The notes under the pieces were generated by a model. It was not told where the DNA came from, did not search any database, and saw only the letters and a list, made by a program, of their open reading frames with translations. The position numbers and the translations under genes were made by a program. A stretch of DNA of 64,000 nucleotides from Eutypella sp. D-1 (taxonomy: Eukaryota > Ascomycota > Sordariomycetes > Xylariales > Diatrypaceae), in assembly GCA_023313575.1 (NCBI GenBank), contig JAJTTP010000001.1, positions 4,278,001 to 4,342,000 on the forward strand. The letters are read 5' to 3'. The first letter of the stretch is position 1. Every line of letters starts with the position of its first letter. Positions 55,448 to 64,000 of this stretch are shown in pieces.

Positions 55448-57460
55448 ATGGCCAGTAGTCTGGACAGGTTGGAGAAGCTCTTCAGCAGCGCCAGGAGGAA
55501 GAACAAAGTCGTTCAGGAGAAGGAGAAGAAGACAGCCAAGCAGCAACATGAAAGGACCTTCCCTTCGCCGTCATTTCTACGGCCAACATCAATCCAGATG
55601 ATGCCGCGTGATGCGCGTGGACAAGACTCTGAAGGTGTATCAGAGGATAGAGGACGTGCATACAGCCTCCCTGAGCCAAATCCCAATGATGAATGGCCAT
55701 CATCAACACTTCTATCTTTAAACCACGATCATCACGATAAAGCCGAGGCCGAGCCTCTCCGTGACTTTTTATCAACAGCACCTGAACCTGATGCTGATTC
55801 CTCTATCGCACCCAAACTTTCTGAATTCAAGTTTCCTGAAGACGCTCTATTCCGCCACGACGAACTTCTAAGAATATCTGGGGAGACGTCGCCTCGAACA
55901 GAGCTATCAAAAATCAAGCCCGAAGAGATCATAAAGAAGGAAGATCAATCGCCTGGCCATACAAGATCAGTTGATCACCCTCCGACACATATATCGTCGC
56001 AGCTTAATGTGAACGGACCTCGTCTAGGTGCGACGCTACAGGTAGGGAAAAGCGGCGCGGCTGAGCCCCATATGCTTTTACCGTCGCCCATAATTACAAG
56101 ATCCGGTACAGTTACGCAAGGAAGACCTACTAGCACAGGATCTGAGGCCACATTGACCTCACCAACCTCGCCAATCTCGCCGCCAAAGCAAGTTTTCGAA
56201 TCTAAGTTCTCCTTGTTTCCCAAACAACGCTCCCGCGAACCTTACCACATCCCACAAGTGGACTCGCCGCCGGCTTCAGATGGCGAGGAAGACAATGGGG
56301 CAATTTCAACCAAACGACCTGTGTCTACGAGCTCGCTTCCGACCCCTGACAGATCGACTACGTCATCGCTAGGGTCTCCTTCCAGCTTCCAGATTATAGG
56401 CGACGAGAAAACCAGGCGCAGCAAGAGGGATACATGGGAAACATGGGGCCACCGGGTAGATGATCCAATTTCCAGTACAGATGTCGGCGAAGACAATAAC
56501 GACGAAGATCCCGAGGGTGGGGTGAAATTACAGATTATGCGAAGGTCATCCAGCGCGGCCACTTTGTCCGTGTTTACCGGACATGTTCCTAAGGAAAACA
56601 TCATCCGGGCGCCGACAATTGAGGACTTCTACGGACTTAGTGATGATGCCATCGCAGAGCCTCTATCAGCTTCACCTATACTGAACTCTCACCACACCTC
56701 CGAACTGCCACCCAAGGACACAGATGCCCCAGGTATTACGCCTCCGAACCCGTATACAAAAAGAAACAGCGCCCCAGCAGCTGCAGCGAGCCAATCTCTA
56801 GGCGAGATGACACCTCCATACACGCCAAAGGACCCTCAGTTTCTTGCTGTGGATTGTGCGCGGCACGACGTGATCGGTGCTCAGGGAGCTATATGGTGTG
56901 CCCGAATTGCGGACAAGTATCATTTCGACATGATATACGTCGTTAGTCTCTGGCCGAAAGCTGCGGGGTCTAAGTGGGATCCATCTTGCCGTCCACTCGC
57001 CGAATCTCCAATCAAGTCAGTCCCCGGCGCTGCTTTACGCAACTGTCCCGTCGAGTTGCATCCAAAGTCAGCGATAACGGGTCGATTGCTTGCCGGTTAT
57101 GGGCTGGGAGAAGTCATAACGCCATTACAGATCGCAAATAAGCCGCACCTTAAGCTGCTCAAATCAGGCCAGTGGGAAGAGTATCACAATAAGCCAGATT
57201 CCGAGGAGGATATATCCCACGGGTGGGCCCACGCCTTTTACAGCGATCATGTCCCCGCAGTGGGCACGGAGCCGTGCGGTCAGTCAGAGCCTCAGTCGAA
57301 TATCCCTGACCCCAATCGAGGCATTGTTTTCGGCGCGTACGTCAAGGATAAAAATAGACCCAAAATCATGGGTCAAGAGGGCCCCGAGAAACAGGCCCAT
57401 TTCGACAGAATACTCACAGATGTCCGAACGCTTGTAGACGCACTTGTCGACTGGACATGA
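55448..57460 (+). CDS. Conserved-type fungal protein of unknown function, disordered N-terminus and structured C-terminus
   Basis: Single exon, 670 residues from ATG 55448 (MASSLDRLEKLFSSARRKNK), the first ATG of the open frame. Residues 1 to about 450 are low-complexity, Ser/Pro/Glu-rich and probably disordered. They include ATLTSPTSPISPP, a proline-directed phosphosite-like stretch, and a conserved-looking IRAPTIEDFYGLSDDAIAEP. The final third is globular in composition: FLAVDCARHDVIGAQGAIWC, YHFDMIYVVSLWPKAAG, ITGRLLAGYGL, then GIVFGAYVKDKNRP and a C-terminal helix (FDRILTDVRTLVDALVDWT). I do not recognise the family, though the C-terminal half could be GAF-like given its AxDxARxD...YVVSLWP...GxVFGAYxKD pattern. 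No signal peptide or membrane segment. Codon use is even and the frame is intact over 2 kb, which supports a real gene. Confidence 0.82.
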   Translation: MASSLDRLEKLFSSARRKNKVVQEKEKKTAKQQHERTFPSPSFLRPTSIQMMPRDARGQDSEGVSEDRGRAYSLPEPNPNDEWPSSTLLSLNHDHHDKAEAEPLRDFLSTAPEPDADSSIAPKLSEFKFPEDALFRHDELLRISGETSPRTELSKIKPEEIIKKEDQSPGHTRSVDHPPTHISSQLNVNGPRLGATLQVGKSGAAEPHMLLPSPIITRSGTVTQGRPTSTGSEATLTSPTSPISPPKQVFESKFSLFPKQRSREPYHIPQVDSPPASDGEEDNGAISTKRPVSTSSLPTPDRSTTSSLGSPSSFQIIGDEKTRRSKRDTWETWGHRVDDPISSTDVGEDNNDEDPEGGVKLQIMRRSSSAATLSVFTGHVPKENIIRAPTIEDFYGLSDDAIAEPLSASPILNSHHTSELPPKDTDAPGITPPNPYTKRNSAPAAAASQSLGEMTPPYTPKDPQFLAVDCARHDVIGAQGAIWCARIADKYHFDMIYVVSLWPKAAGSKWDPSCRPLAESPIKSVPGAALRNCPVELHPKSAITGRLLAGYGLGEVITPLQIANKPHLKLLKSGQWEEYHNKPDSEEDISHGWAHAFYSDHVPAVGTEPCGQSEPQSNIPDPNRGIVFGAYVKDKNRPKIMGQEGPEKQAHFDRILTDVRTLVDALVDWT

Positions 57461-58680
57461 ACCCGCCACCATGCTCTTTGGAGTCGGGTAAGCTCCCACA
57501 CATACCGTCGATACGTTGCTTCAACATTTCTTATCGCGGCTACCATCATGCCGCCTATTCGTTTGGAGTGGTGGATCGCAGTGATGTAGACACTGCGTCC
57601 CCTCTAGAAAGCAAGCCATTCAATAGAGTCAAGACCAACTATCCGTCCCTTATGACTATCACTTGCGCTACACACCTCGGGACCTAACTCTTGTTACAAG
57701 TCCGCTACGAGGCACCGAGCTTTTGCAGTCAGGGTTCTTGCAAGCAATTGTCTCGCGCACGTTGGCTGGGTGCTGTGCCACCCTCCTCGAGACAGGAAGC
57801 GATGACTCGAGAAGATGTGTCAGTACTGCGGTCATGCGCAGAGCTGCGCATGAGGAAAGGCGAGCCGGCAGCTTATACAATATAGGGTTGGAAAGGATTA
57901 GGCAGGGTTTGATAAAATGGAGGGTAATGGAGGAGGGAATGAATGGGTCGGTCGGTCATCCTGGACGGGACACGGAGTTCCGGGGACATTAGCCCATGGC
58001 TTGCAACGCTGAACATGAATGTAATGATATAATGTACGCTTGGGCCGGAACCCCCCCGGGAGAGTGGTGGGACACAATGTTGTACTATTGAGAAATGGTG
58101 TCACCCTCCCAAAAGGTTACGTGGATGCCGCTTGTCATCGGTTCAGATTTCGACTGGTCGATGCTGTTAATAGGAGGCGAAGGATGAATATGGATCAATA
58201 TACCATATGCGTTTATGTCCGTATCCATGGCCTATGAACCTCGCTACGTGCACAGGGTCCTTCAAATCCAAATAGGATCGGACCTTTCCGTACGGCTACT
58301 ATTGATAACTATTTCCATAGCCCCGGAGACTAAAGGAGTTCTCAGTTGCTCATGATGGTCTTCGTGGTTAGTCACCGTCGTCGAGACTGGGATCAATGCC
58401 GCCGCTTATCAATCGTTTGCTATCTTGCAACGCTGGTATAGAATTACGCTGGCTAGTGCAGACGCCGCCATATGTGAACATCATCAACTTGCTATCGCGG
58501 CATTAACCCGCGTACTGCTCCGACGGCTTTCAATAGATTGCTTGAATATATACGACGAGATGAATATGTACAAAATAAAGCAGCAGGGAAGACCAAAAAC
58601 AGAAAGTCCCCGATGCTCGATAGAGGAGAAGGAGTTGGGTGTCTAGCAAGACGGCGCAGCGCCATGCTGGGCATAGATGC
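57461..58680. other. Convergent 3'-3' spacer
   Basis: 1.2 kb between the 670-aa protein gene and the GH43 gene. No supported coding sequence or repeat. Confidence 0.5.
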
Positions 58681-60089
58681 CTACGCGAAGGCGATGCGGC
58701 CAGAATACATGTACCTCTTCGAGCCCTTGGGGTTCCCCTTGACGTTGCGGGCGTGGAAGGCGATGGTCTCTTCCTCGGCGATGTCCATGTGGCCCGGCCC
58801 GTAGATCTTGTCGTTATCGTTCGACTTGTACAGTTGCCCGGCCCTGGTGTACGGACCGTCCGGCTTGCTCGAAAATGCGTACTGCATGTCGTAGGAGTCG
58901 CTTGAGTAGCAGTGAGTGCTGAAGAAGAGGACCTGTATACATTTTCCTTTGGTCAGCGACACGCGAGACTCGGGTAAGTATGGCAAATCACGCCAACTAT
59001 GCACTTACGTATTGGTCGTCGTGGATCTTCCACATCGCGGGGGCCTCGACGACGCCATCGTCGCCCTTTCCGTTGTTATCCAATATTGTCTTGGTGCCGC
59101 CTTGTAGAGTGATTCCATCGCGGGCGACCTTCTGGATCTTGATCGCGGTCGACTTGTAGTCGGGGCCCTTGGGGCCTCCGGTACAGGTCGTGGCGCCGCC
59201 CAGCGCGTTGCCATCGACCTTCCACATGATCCACCGCTGCTTGCCGTCGTCGAACGCGTTGGCATCAATAGCGCCACCGTTCGCATCGTCGCAGATTAGC
59301 GGCTGCGAAAGCACCTTGAACGGGCCGTCCCAGGTCGGCGAAGTGGCCGCGCCAATACAGCGCCTACCGCCGTTCTTCTTGCCCGCGACTATAGTACCGT
59401 GATATTAGTATTTGGCCACTTCGAGACGCCATATCAGACGATGGCCGAGTAATTGAACAATGGGAGTAGTGCTAGTCAGTGAGCCCGAAACGGGCAGAGA
59501 AAGCTGGTGGGACTTACAATACATAACATAGTTCCCCTTGTCATCCCTGAACACATCAGGGGCCCAGATACCCCTATCCTTAGGGTCGACCCAGGGGCCG
59601 ACGTCCGGGAGCGCGTCCTTGTTCAGGTATGACCAGTTCACGCCGTTCGATGACTCAGCCATGGGGATGTGGCCGGCGTTGTTGCTTGACGTCGCGTAGG
59701 CCTTCCACTTGCCGTCCTTCTTGTCTTTGATGATCGACGGGTCGGGAAAGTCCTTGCCAAAATGCGGACCGTCCCACCGCGGCTCAATTGGGATGTCCAC
59801 CGAGTCCCATTCGGAGATCGTGATGTTCTCAAGGCTAATCGTCTATACCGATGTCAGCGCTTAGCTTTGAAACAAACCGTCCAGCGTGGTGAATAGGGGC
59901 CGCAAGGCAAATCTGCGGAGTGAAGTGCCTGTCTATGCAACACCTCCCTTCCATCTCCAACATGCGAATTGACATTGCATAGCAGTGTGCAACTTGGAGT
60001 GTCGAACTTACGGGGAATGCCCGGGCATCTCCTCCGGCTGGGAGGCATGTTGCCAGGCTAGCGCTCAACAAGAAAATGAAGCTCTTCAT
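58681..60089 (-). CDS. Secreted glycoside hydrolase family 43 (arabinanase/arabinofuranosidase/xylosidase-type)
   Basis: Exons 60089-60012, 59842-59518, 59388-59009 and 58932-58681 keep one frame (344 residues). Exon 1 encodes a signal peptide (MKSFIFLLSASLATCLPAGG). GH43 enzymes are inverting five-blade beta-propeller hydrolases acting on arabinan, arabinoxylan or xylo-oligosaccharides. The catalytic triad can be placed: general base Asp in FPDPSII (about D60), pKa-modulating Asp in GGAIDANAF (about D176), and general acid Glu in VVEAPAMW (about E249). Other blade motifs are GKWKAYATSS, GIWAPDVF, GNYVMYFAGKKNGG and QRWIMWKVDG. The C-terminus is short, with no carbohydrate-binding module, so it is a single-domain enzyme. 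Exact substrate cannot be told. A TATA element lies about 90 bp upstream. Presumably carbon-source regulated, although no regulator site was verified. Confidence 0.92.
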
Positions 60090-60177
60090 AGTTAATACTC
60101 AAGAATCGATGCTGTGCGAACTGCTGCTAGAGAGTAAAGAGACTATCCAGCAACATCGTGGAAGCAGCTGACGCTGC

Positions 60178-60186
60178 CTTTTATAT
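60178..60186 (-). promoter_or_regulatory. TATA box of the GH43 gene
   Basis: The minus-strand sequence ATATAAAAG lies about 90-97 bp upstream of the GH43 start codon, at the right place and strand for a core promoter TATA element. Confidence 0.55.
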
Positions 60187-61913
60187 CCCCCATTGCGGAT
60201 GCGATGAGACGATCCCACCTAATGGGCACATAATATGTCATGCCCTGCATGTTGTGCCCTGCGTGCCATGCCCTGCAACGTTGCTGGTCGTCGATGCATC
60301 CATCGCCAACCTCGTATCTATTACTGAGCTAAATCCTTCGTTCTAGATCCCATAGAGCCTGACAGCTCCTGGGCGAGACCCGGCGACTTTGTTCAAAGGG
60401 GAAGCTGTTCAGCGATCACCTGCCCTACGCAAAATTTGCAAATAAACCAGCACGAGCAGTTCCGACAATTATAAGTCTACTCCTGAACTGGCTTACTACA
60501 TATGCCTCATTCTGTAGATTCGAGTATTCTCATTGTAGGTCTACATGAAGAGAACCCGAATGGCTTACTGTACCCACGAGTGCTTAGAACGCCGTTGCGC
60601 ACTAAAGGTGCGTTGGAATATTCACGTACCAGAATACTCGCTAATTCCGAAGGATTCGATTCGAGGCTATAGAGGACTGCAGCTAAGCAAGGGTATACAG
60701 GGTCTTCCCTCACCGGACTCGTCGCTAGATTATTAGTCTGTGGGTTCTAACATGCCTACGCGGTGAGTAAGTCTTCGTTCTCGCCAATCGAAAGATGTGT
60801 ATAAGAGTATATTGTTCCATCGCGCAGTCTTGTTAAGGCAGCTTGTGATCGCTTAGTATAGTATAAACGTAAGTTGCTTGATGATGGGCAGACTATACAC
60901 TAATGGTATTAGACGACATAATAGGAATTAGGCAGAGAATATTATCGCTCGGACCGCCATTCTGTTGCCGGTTGCTCCGTGGCATTGTCGAGCTACGAGT
61001 TTTTTATATGCCTGGAGCAAAAACAGCACGTTGTCGCTGTAATTTATCATTGTCGTGATGGATTTCGGTAGCCACCGGCAATGAGTACTCTTTCGAGTGA
61101 ATGGGTGGCAATAGATAGGATTCACGTGAAAACACAATGCAAGTGTTCGAGCGGCCCATCTTCTTACCTTGTTTTATGGGTGGACCCTACACGGTAGTAA
61201 GCGGGCCAGACAGTGATCAACGTCCAGATCGTCACCTACCATAGCCTATCTTGATTTCCAAGAAGGCTTTGAGGAAGCGGCTATCGCCGATCTCCAGTAG
61301 TTTATTTTGACTACCGAACAACCAATTCAATATGAATGGATAAGTCGATGAAGTAAATGTCTACTGTGCATGTAGACGTACTAGACAGCAGAGAGGCAGT
61401 CAAGAAAGTCGCAGCTGAAGGGACCTAGGGCAGCATCGGATCAGCATGCAGCTGATGCGGCTGGCAGACAGCTGTGAGAGTTGATTTCTATGACTTCGCT
61501 GGTAACCTTGACGAGGATTTTATCAATACTCTTGTTTCCACTTCCACCGTATCCATCCTCTGCGCCGTCATAGGGTCTTCGACTTGCATTGTCGTTTCTT
61601 TTCACCCCGCAGGTCCTCCTTCTACTACTTGGTCCTTTAGGTCCCCCATCGCCTGAAATTTCTTGTCCGGCAACAATGCTATCATGATAATGATTTACTA
61701 GTATATGAAGTAATCCTCACGACAGGCATTTTATTAAAAGTATCACAGGCTTAATAGATGAATTAATTTGAGTTGTAAGATCGGCATACGGAGTTCATAA
61801 GTTACTATCTTCGAAGCTTAACTATTAATCTCTTCAATACCGTCTCAACTATTTTAAGATATTTGAGTCGAGACAGCAACGCCATGGCCCTAAATACTTG
61901 ACAATTATAACTC
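60187..61913. other. Spacer between GH43 gene (5') and AttH/CrtC-like gene (3')
   Basis: 1.7 kb without supported genes. The left part is the GH43 promoter; TGCCCTGCATGTTGTGCCCTGCGTGCC near 60241-60270 is a short imperfect TGCCCTGC repeat. A minus-strand Gly/Ser-rich frame around 61470-61660 was considered but has no family support. Confidence 0.5.
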
Positions 61914-62992
61914 TTACGTATAGATGGTATCGGCAATACCAATCCCCGAAGCCTGGCCGAAGAACCAGCTTTTCTCGGCCGTGACAAACCCAGTCCAGGA
62001 TCCATCCCGAATCTCCTGGTCGTCTTTCACGGACTTGAGGTGCAGCCAGTCTCCATTATCGAACTTCAACGTCCAACTCTGGGGGAAGGTCCGGTTTGAT
62101 TTAGGTGAGGTCCAAACGTCATTCCAGTCGGTCAACAGAGTGAACGGTAGCACCAGCGTTTGTTCCTCCCCGATACGCACTGTAGCATATCTCCAGACAT
62201 CAGAGGACTCAGGCCAGTCGTACGCCCAGATGCTGACCCGGATCTGGGGGTCTGGAAAATGGATCCCAAACCAGGTGAAGTTTGCTGGAGGCCGCTGGAT
62301 AATCTGATGATCGTACCAGGTAAAGGACTTTGACGGGTCCAGAGTGTGCGATGCAGCATCTCCGAGCTGGAGCGTGCCGGAGGTGCGGGCCGCTGGGATG
62401 GACCAATGGGTGCAAGTCGAATAGTTAGGCCCCCAAGCAATTTCGCCATTACCCCCATTCAACACAATCTTAGACGTCCTGGATTCGACGTCTAAAGTGA
62501 ATGAGTATTCCGGGGTTCTGGCGAACAACTCTAGTTCGGAAATCTTGTCCGCCGCGGTCGTGTTGAACGAGAAGTCGGGGAACTCAATGGTGACCGAATC
62601 TGCAGTCACCAGCTTGGTGTCGTTGTTAATATTACAGTGCACGGAGTGTTTGTAATATTCCAGTGTAGATAGATCGAGAACCGAGGATTTGCACCAGGTG
62701 TCATACTGGTGGTGGATGATGAGGAATTGCTGCCCAGTGGTGGCCGTAAGGAAGGCGCCGCTCCAGTAGGAACCTTCATTCTGATCTTCAGACAGGTTGA
62801 CGAGTGAGGGAATCCGGGTCTGTACAGTAAATTAGACGCTTTCCCCACGGCGGTGCATCAATCCCATTACGACGACCTCTGATCTTTACTTACGTTTTTC
62901 CAAGTGTTGTGGTTATCTGGCTGGAACTCGTAGGCTGTACAAGCCATAAAAGCCCCAGCCGTGAGTGCAACTTTGAGAGGGAGGGAAAACAT
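61914..62992 (-). CDS. Secreted AttH/CrtC-like lipocalin-family protein (kievitone hydratase / Diels-Alderase-like)
   Basis: Exons 62992-62894 and 62819-61914 (74-nt intron, GTAAGT...TACAG) give 334 residues. It begins with a signal peptide (MFSLPLKVALTAGAFMACTA). The mature part follows the AttH / carotenoid 1,2-hydratase-like double beta-barrel layout: an opening SYWSGAFLTATTGQQFLIIHHQ strand pair, LELFARTPEYSFTLD, an aromatic WGPNYSTCTHWSIPAARTSGTL segment in which this family keeps the SxPxxxxxG pattern, and SFTWYDHQ. The second barrel has FTWFGIHFPDPQIRVSIWAYD, ending with SWTGFVTAEKSWFFGQASGIGIAD. Relatives include secreted kievitone hydratase (phytoalexin detoxification) and pericyclases of secondary metabolism. 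No biosynthetic cluster is next to it here. The chemistry is not shown by sequence. It is extracellular or endomembrane, with several N-glycosylation sequons (NxT/S). Confidence 0.85.
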
Positions 62993-63100
62993 CGTGCCTC
63001 AATAGGTTCAAGACAGAAAGTTGTATTGTTACCGGTGGTTGTCACTGATTATCGCCAATTACATGGTTGGTCTAGCTACTAACTTCGACATCGTACCGTA

Positions 63101-63106
63101 CTTATA
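63101..63106 (-). promoter_or_regulatory. Putative TATA element of the AttH/CrtC-like gene
   Basis: The minus-strand TATAAG (in GTATAAGTACGG) lies about 110 bp upstream of the start codon. Weak evidence beyond position and sequence. Confidence 0.35.
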
Positions 63107-64000
63107 CTCCAAGAATGGGAATCCTATCCGGAATAATCGGAGATCATAATCGATATCGGACTTGCCAAAGTTGCCGCCGATACATTCCGTCTTGCACAAT
63201 GAGCAGTGTTTTTTGTTCGTGACTTCTCATTCTACCGGTAGATCAAACTATCAGCCAAACTCTTAGAACGTATGGTAGGAGGTTAGGTGTAGGCATACGC
63301 ATCGGCATTTGATTAACCCACTCCACTACAGAGAGTGCCGGCAATGCGGGGACTCCATGGATCTTGGTTTAGAAGGTTGACTAACGGACTAGATAGGACC
63401 CCGACATGAAGTTCACGGGACCTAGCTCTATTCCTATGGGAATCACTTCTTGGCCTGAGAACAAGATCTAATATTGGATTGACTTACCTCTATAGAACAA
63501 GACGTAGCAAATGGTATCTGAGCTATCTACTTTACCCTTTAAATGTAAGTTGGTAAAAAAGGAGAGTATCCCCATACTAGGTGGGGTTGTGTTCTTCCCT
63601 CACTGTCTCTTATCGCAGATATATATGTAGTCAGATATAAACGGATTCAAATCAAACAACGCGAGGCTACCTCAGCCCGCCCCCATTTTAATAGCATATT
63701 AAGAATACCGCCAGGGCCCATTGGGGGCGGGGAGTAACGCCGGGCGCTCGGGTGCTCGTTATAGGCCGTGTGGTCGGAATAGAAGGGATACAAGGGGCAC
63801 GGACACTGCGGAAGCGGAAATCATGGAACTAATGAATTTGTATTCACTAAGCTCTATCACCAACTGACGCCGTGACACGGGTGGATGGGCGACCGTCCGC
63901 AAGTAAGCTCGAAGTCCCGGCAAAAAAGCCGGACGGCTTTAAAAGTGTCCCCTTAAAGGAAGAAGTACCTAGGACAGATAAGTGGGACCACCACTAGGCT
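63107..64000. other. Right-edge spacer with 5S-rRNA-like fragment
   Basis: No supported protein gene. At 63876-63906 the plus strand resembles the 3' half of 5S rRNA (helix IV and loop E area, GGATGGGCGACCGTCC hairpin with GCGA loop, then CGCAAGT). It is followed by GC-rich hairpin sequence at 63914-63940. The 5S 5' half (starting ACATACG) is not found, so this is at most a fragment or relic. Confidence 0.4.

Noticed and set aside
61470..61660. Minus-strand Gly/Ser-rich open frame near the AttH/CrtC-like gene
   Set aside because: Short, low complexity, no start codon or splice sites that would make a gene.

Overview
This window looks like a nuclear chromosome segment of a filamentous ascomycete (Pezizomycotina, probably Sordariomycetes). 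The coding regions are GC-rich and cut by short GT-AG introns (about 50-200 nt). Several proteins have families typical of moulds: a filamentous-type GPD with a Ser/Pro insert, a 2EXR-like protein, an HET relic, a GH43 and an AttH/CrtC-like secreted protein. No phage, plasmid or bacterial feature is visible. All exon boundaries were placed by hand from splice consensus, reading-frame continuity and family knowledge; no search was run.

Left part (1-43 kb) is a housekeeping block. In order: a partial multi-spanning Asi3-like ubiquitin-ligase-family protein (-), exosome subunit MTR3 (-), a YMR226C-type SDR dehydrogenase (-), an intron-containing tRNA-Gln(TTG) (+), an unrecognised 329-aa protein (-), Elongator subunit ELP4 (-) divergent from RNA polymerase subunit RPB8 (+), a DUF4743/Nudix hydrolase (-), Hikeshi/OPI10 (+), NAD(P)HX dehydratase (-), mitochondrial ATP synthase alpha ATP1 (-), then a decayed pocket (25.7-28.5 kb) with an SDR pseudogene and an HET-domain pseudogene. 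It continues with a membrane-anchored gamma-glutamylcyclotransferase-like protein (+), NAD-dependent glycerol-3-phosphate dehydrogenase GPD1 (-) and glycogen debranching enzyme GDB1 (+). A small CFEM-like 8-Cys single-pass membrane protein (-) closes this half.

Right part (44-64 kb) is gene-poor and accessory-like. A lone intronless 2EXR/F-box-like gene sits between deserts of about 4.6 and 6.3 kb. It is followed by a conserved low-complexity protein of unknown function, a secreted GH43 glycosidase and a secreted AttH/CrtC-like lipocalin protein. The last kilobase holds a 5S-rRNA-like fragment.

Functional themes: several products serve energy and redox metabolism (ATP1, GPD1, NAD(P)HX repair, SDR, glycogen debranching), RNA metabolism (MTR3, ELP4, RPB8, tRNA-Gln) and, at the right end, extracellular carbohydrate or small-molecule chemistry. 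These are neighbours, not operons. The most interesting observations are: (a) GPD1 and the SDR both carry acidic-residue-free N-terminal extensions starting at a weak-context ATG and followed by a strong-context internal ATG, which suggests dual mitochondrial/cytosolic isoforms by leaky scanning; (b) a TACCTAGGTA / GGTACTTAGGTA motif family scattered through the spacers and not noticed in exons; (c) the decayed HET/SDR pocket with C-to-T type stops; (d) a putative 4-nt first exon in the CFEM-like gene.
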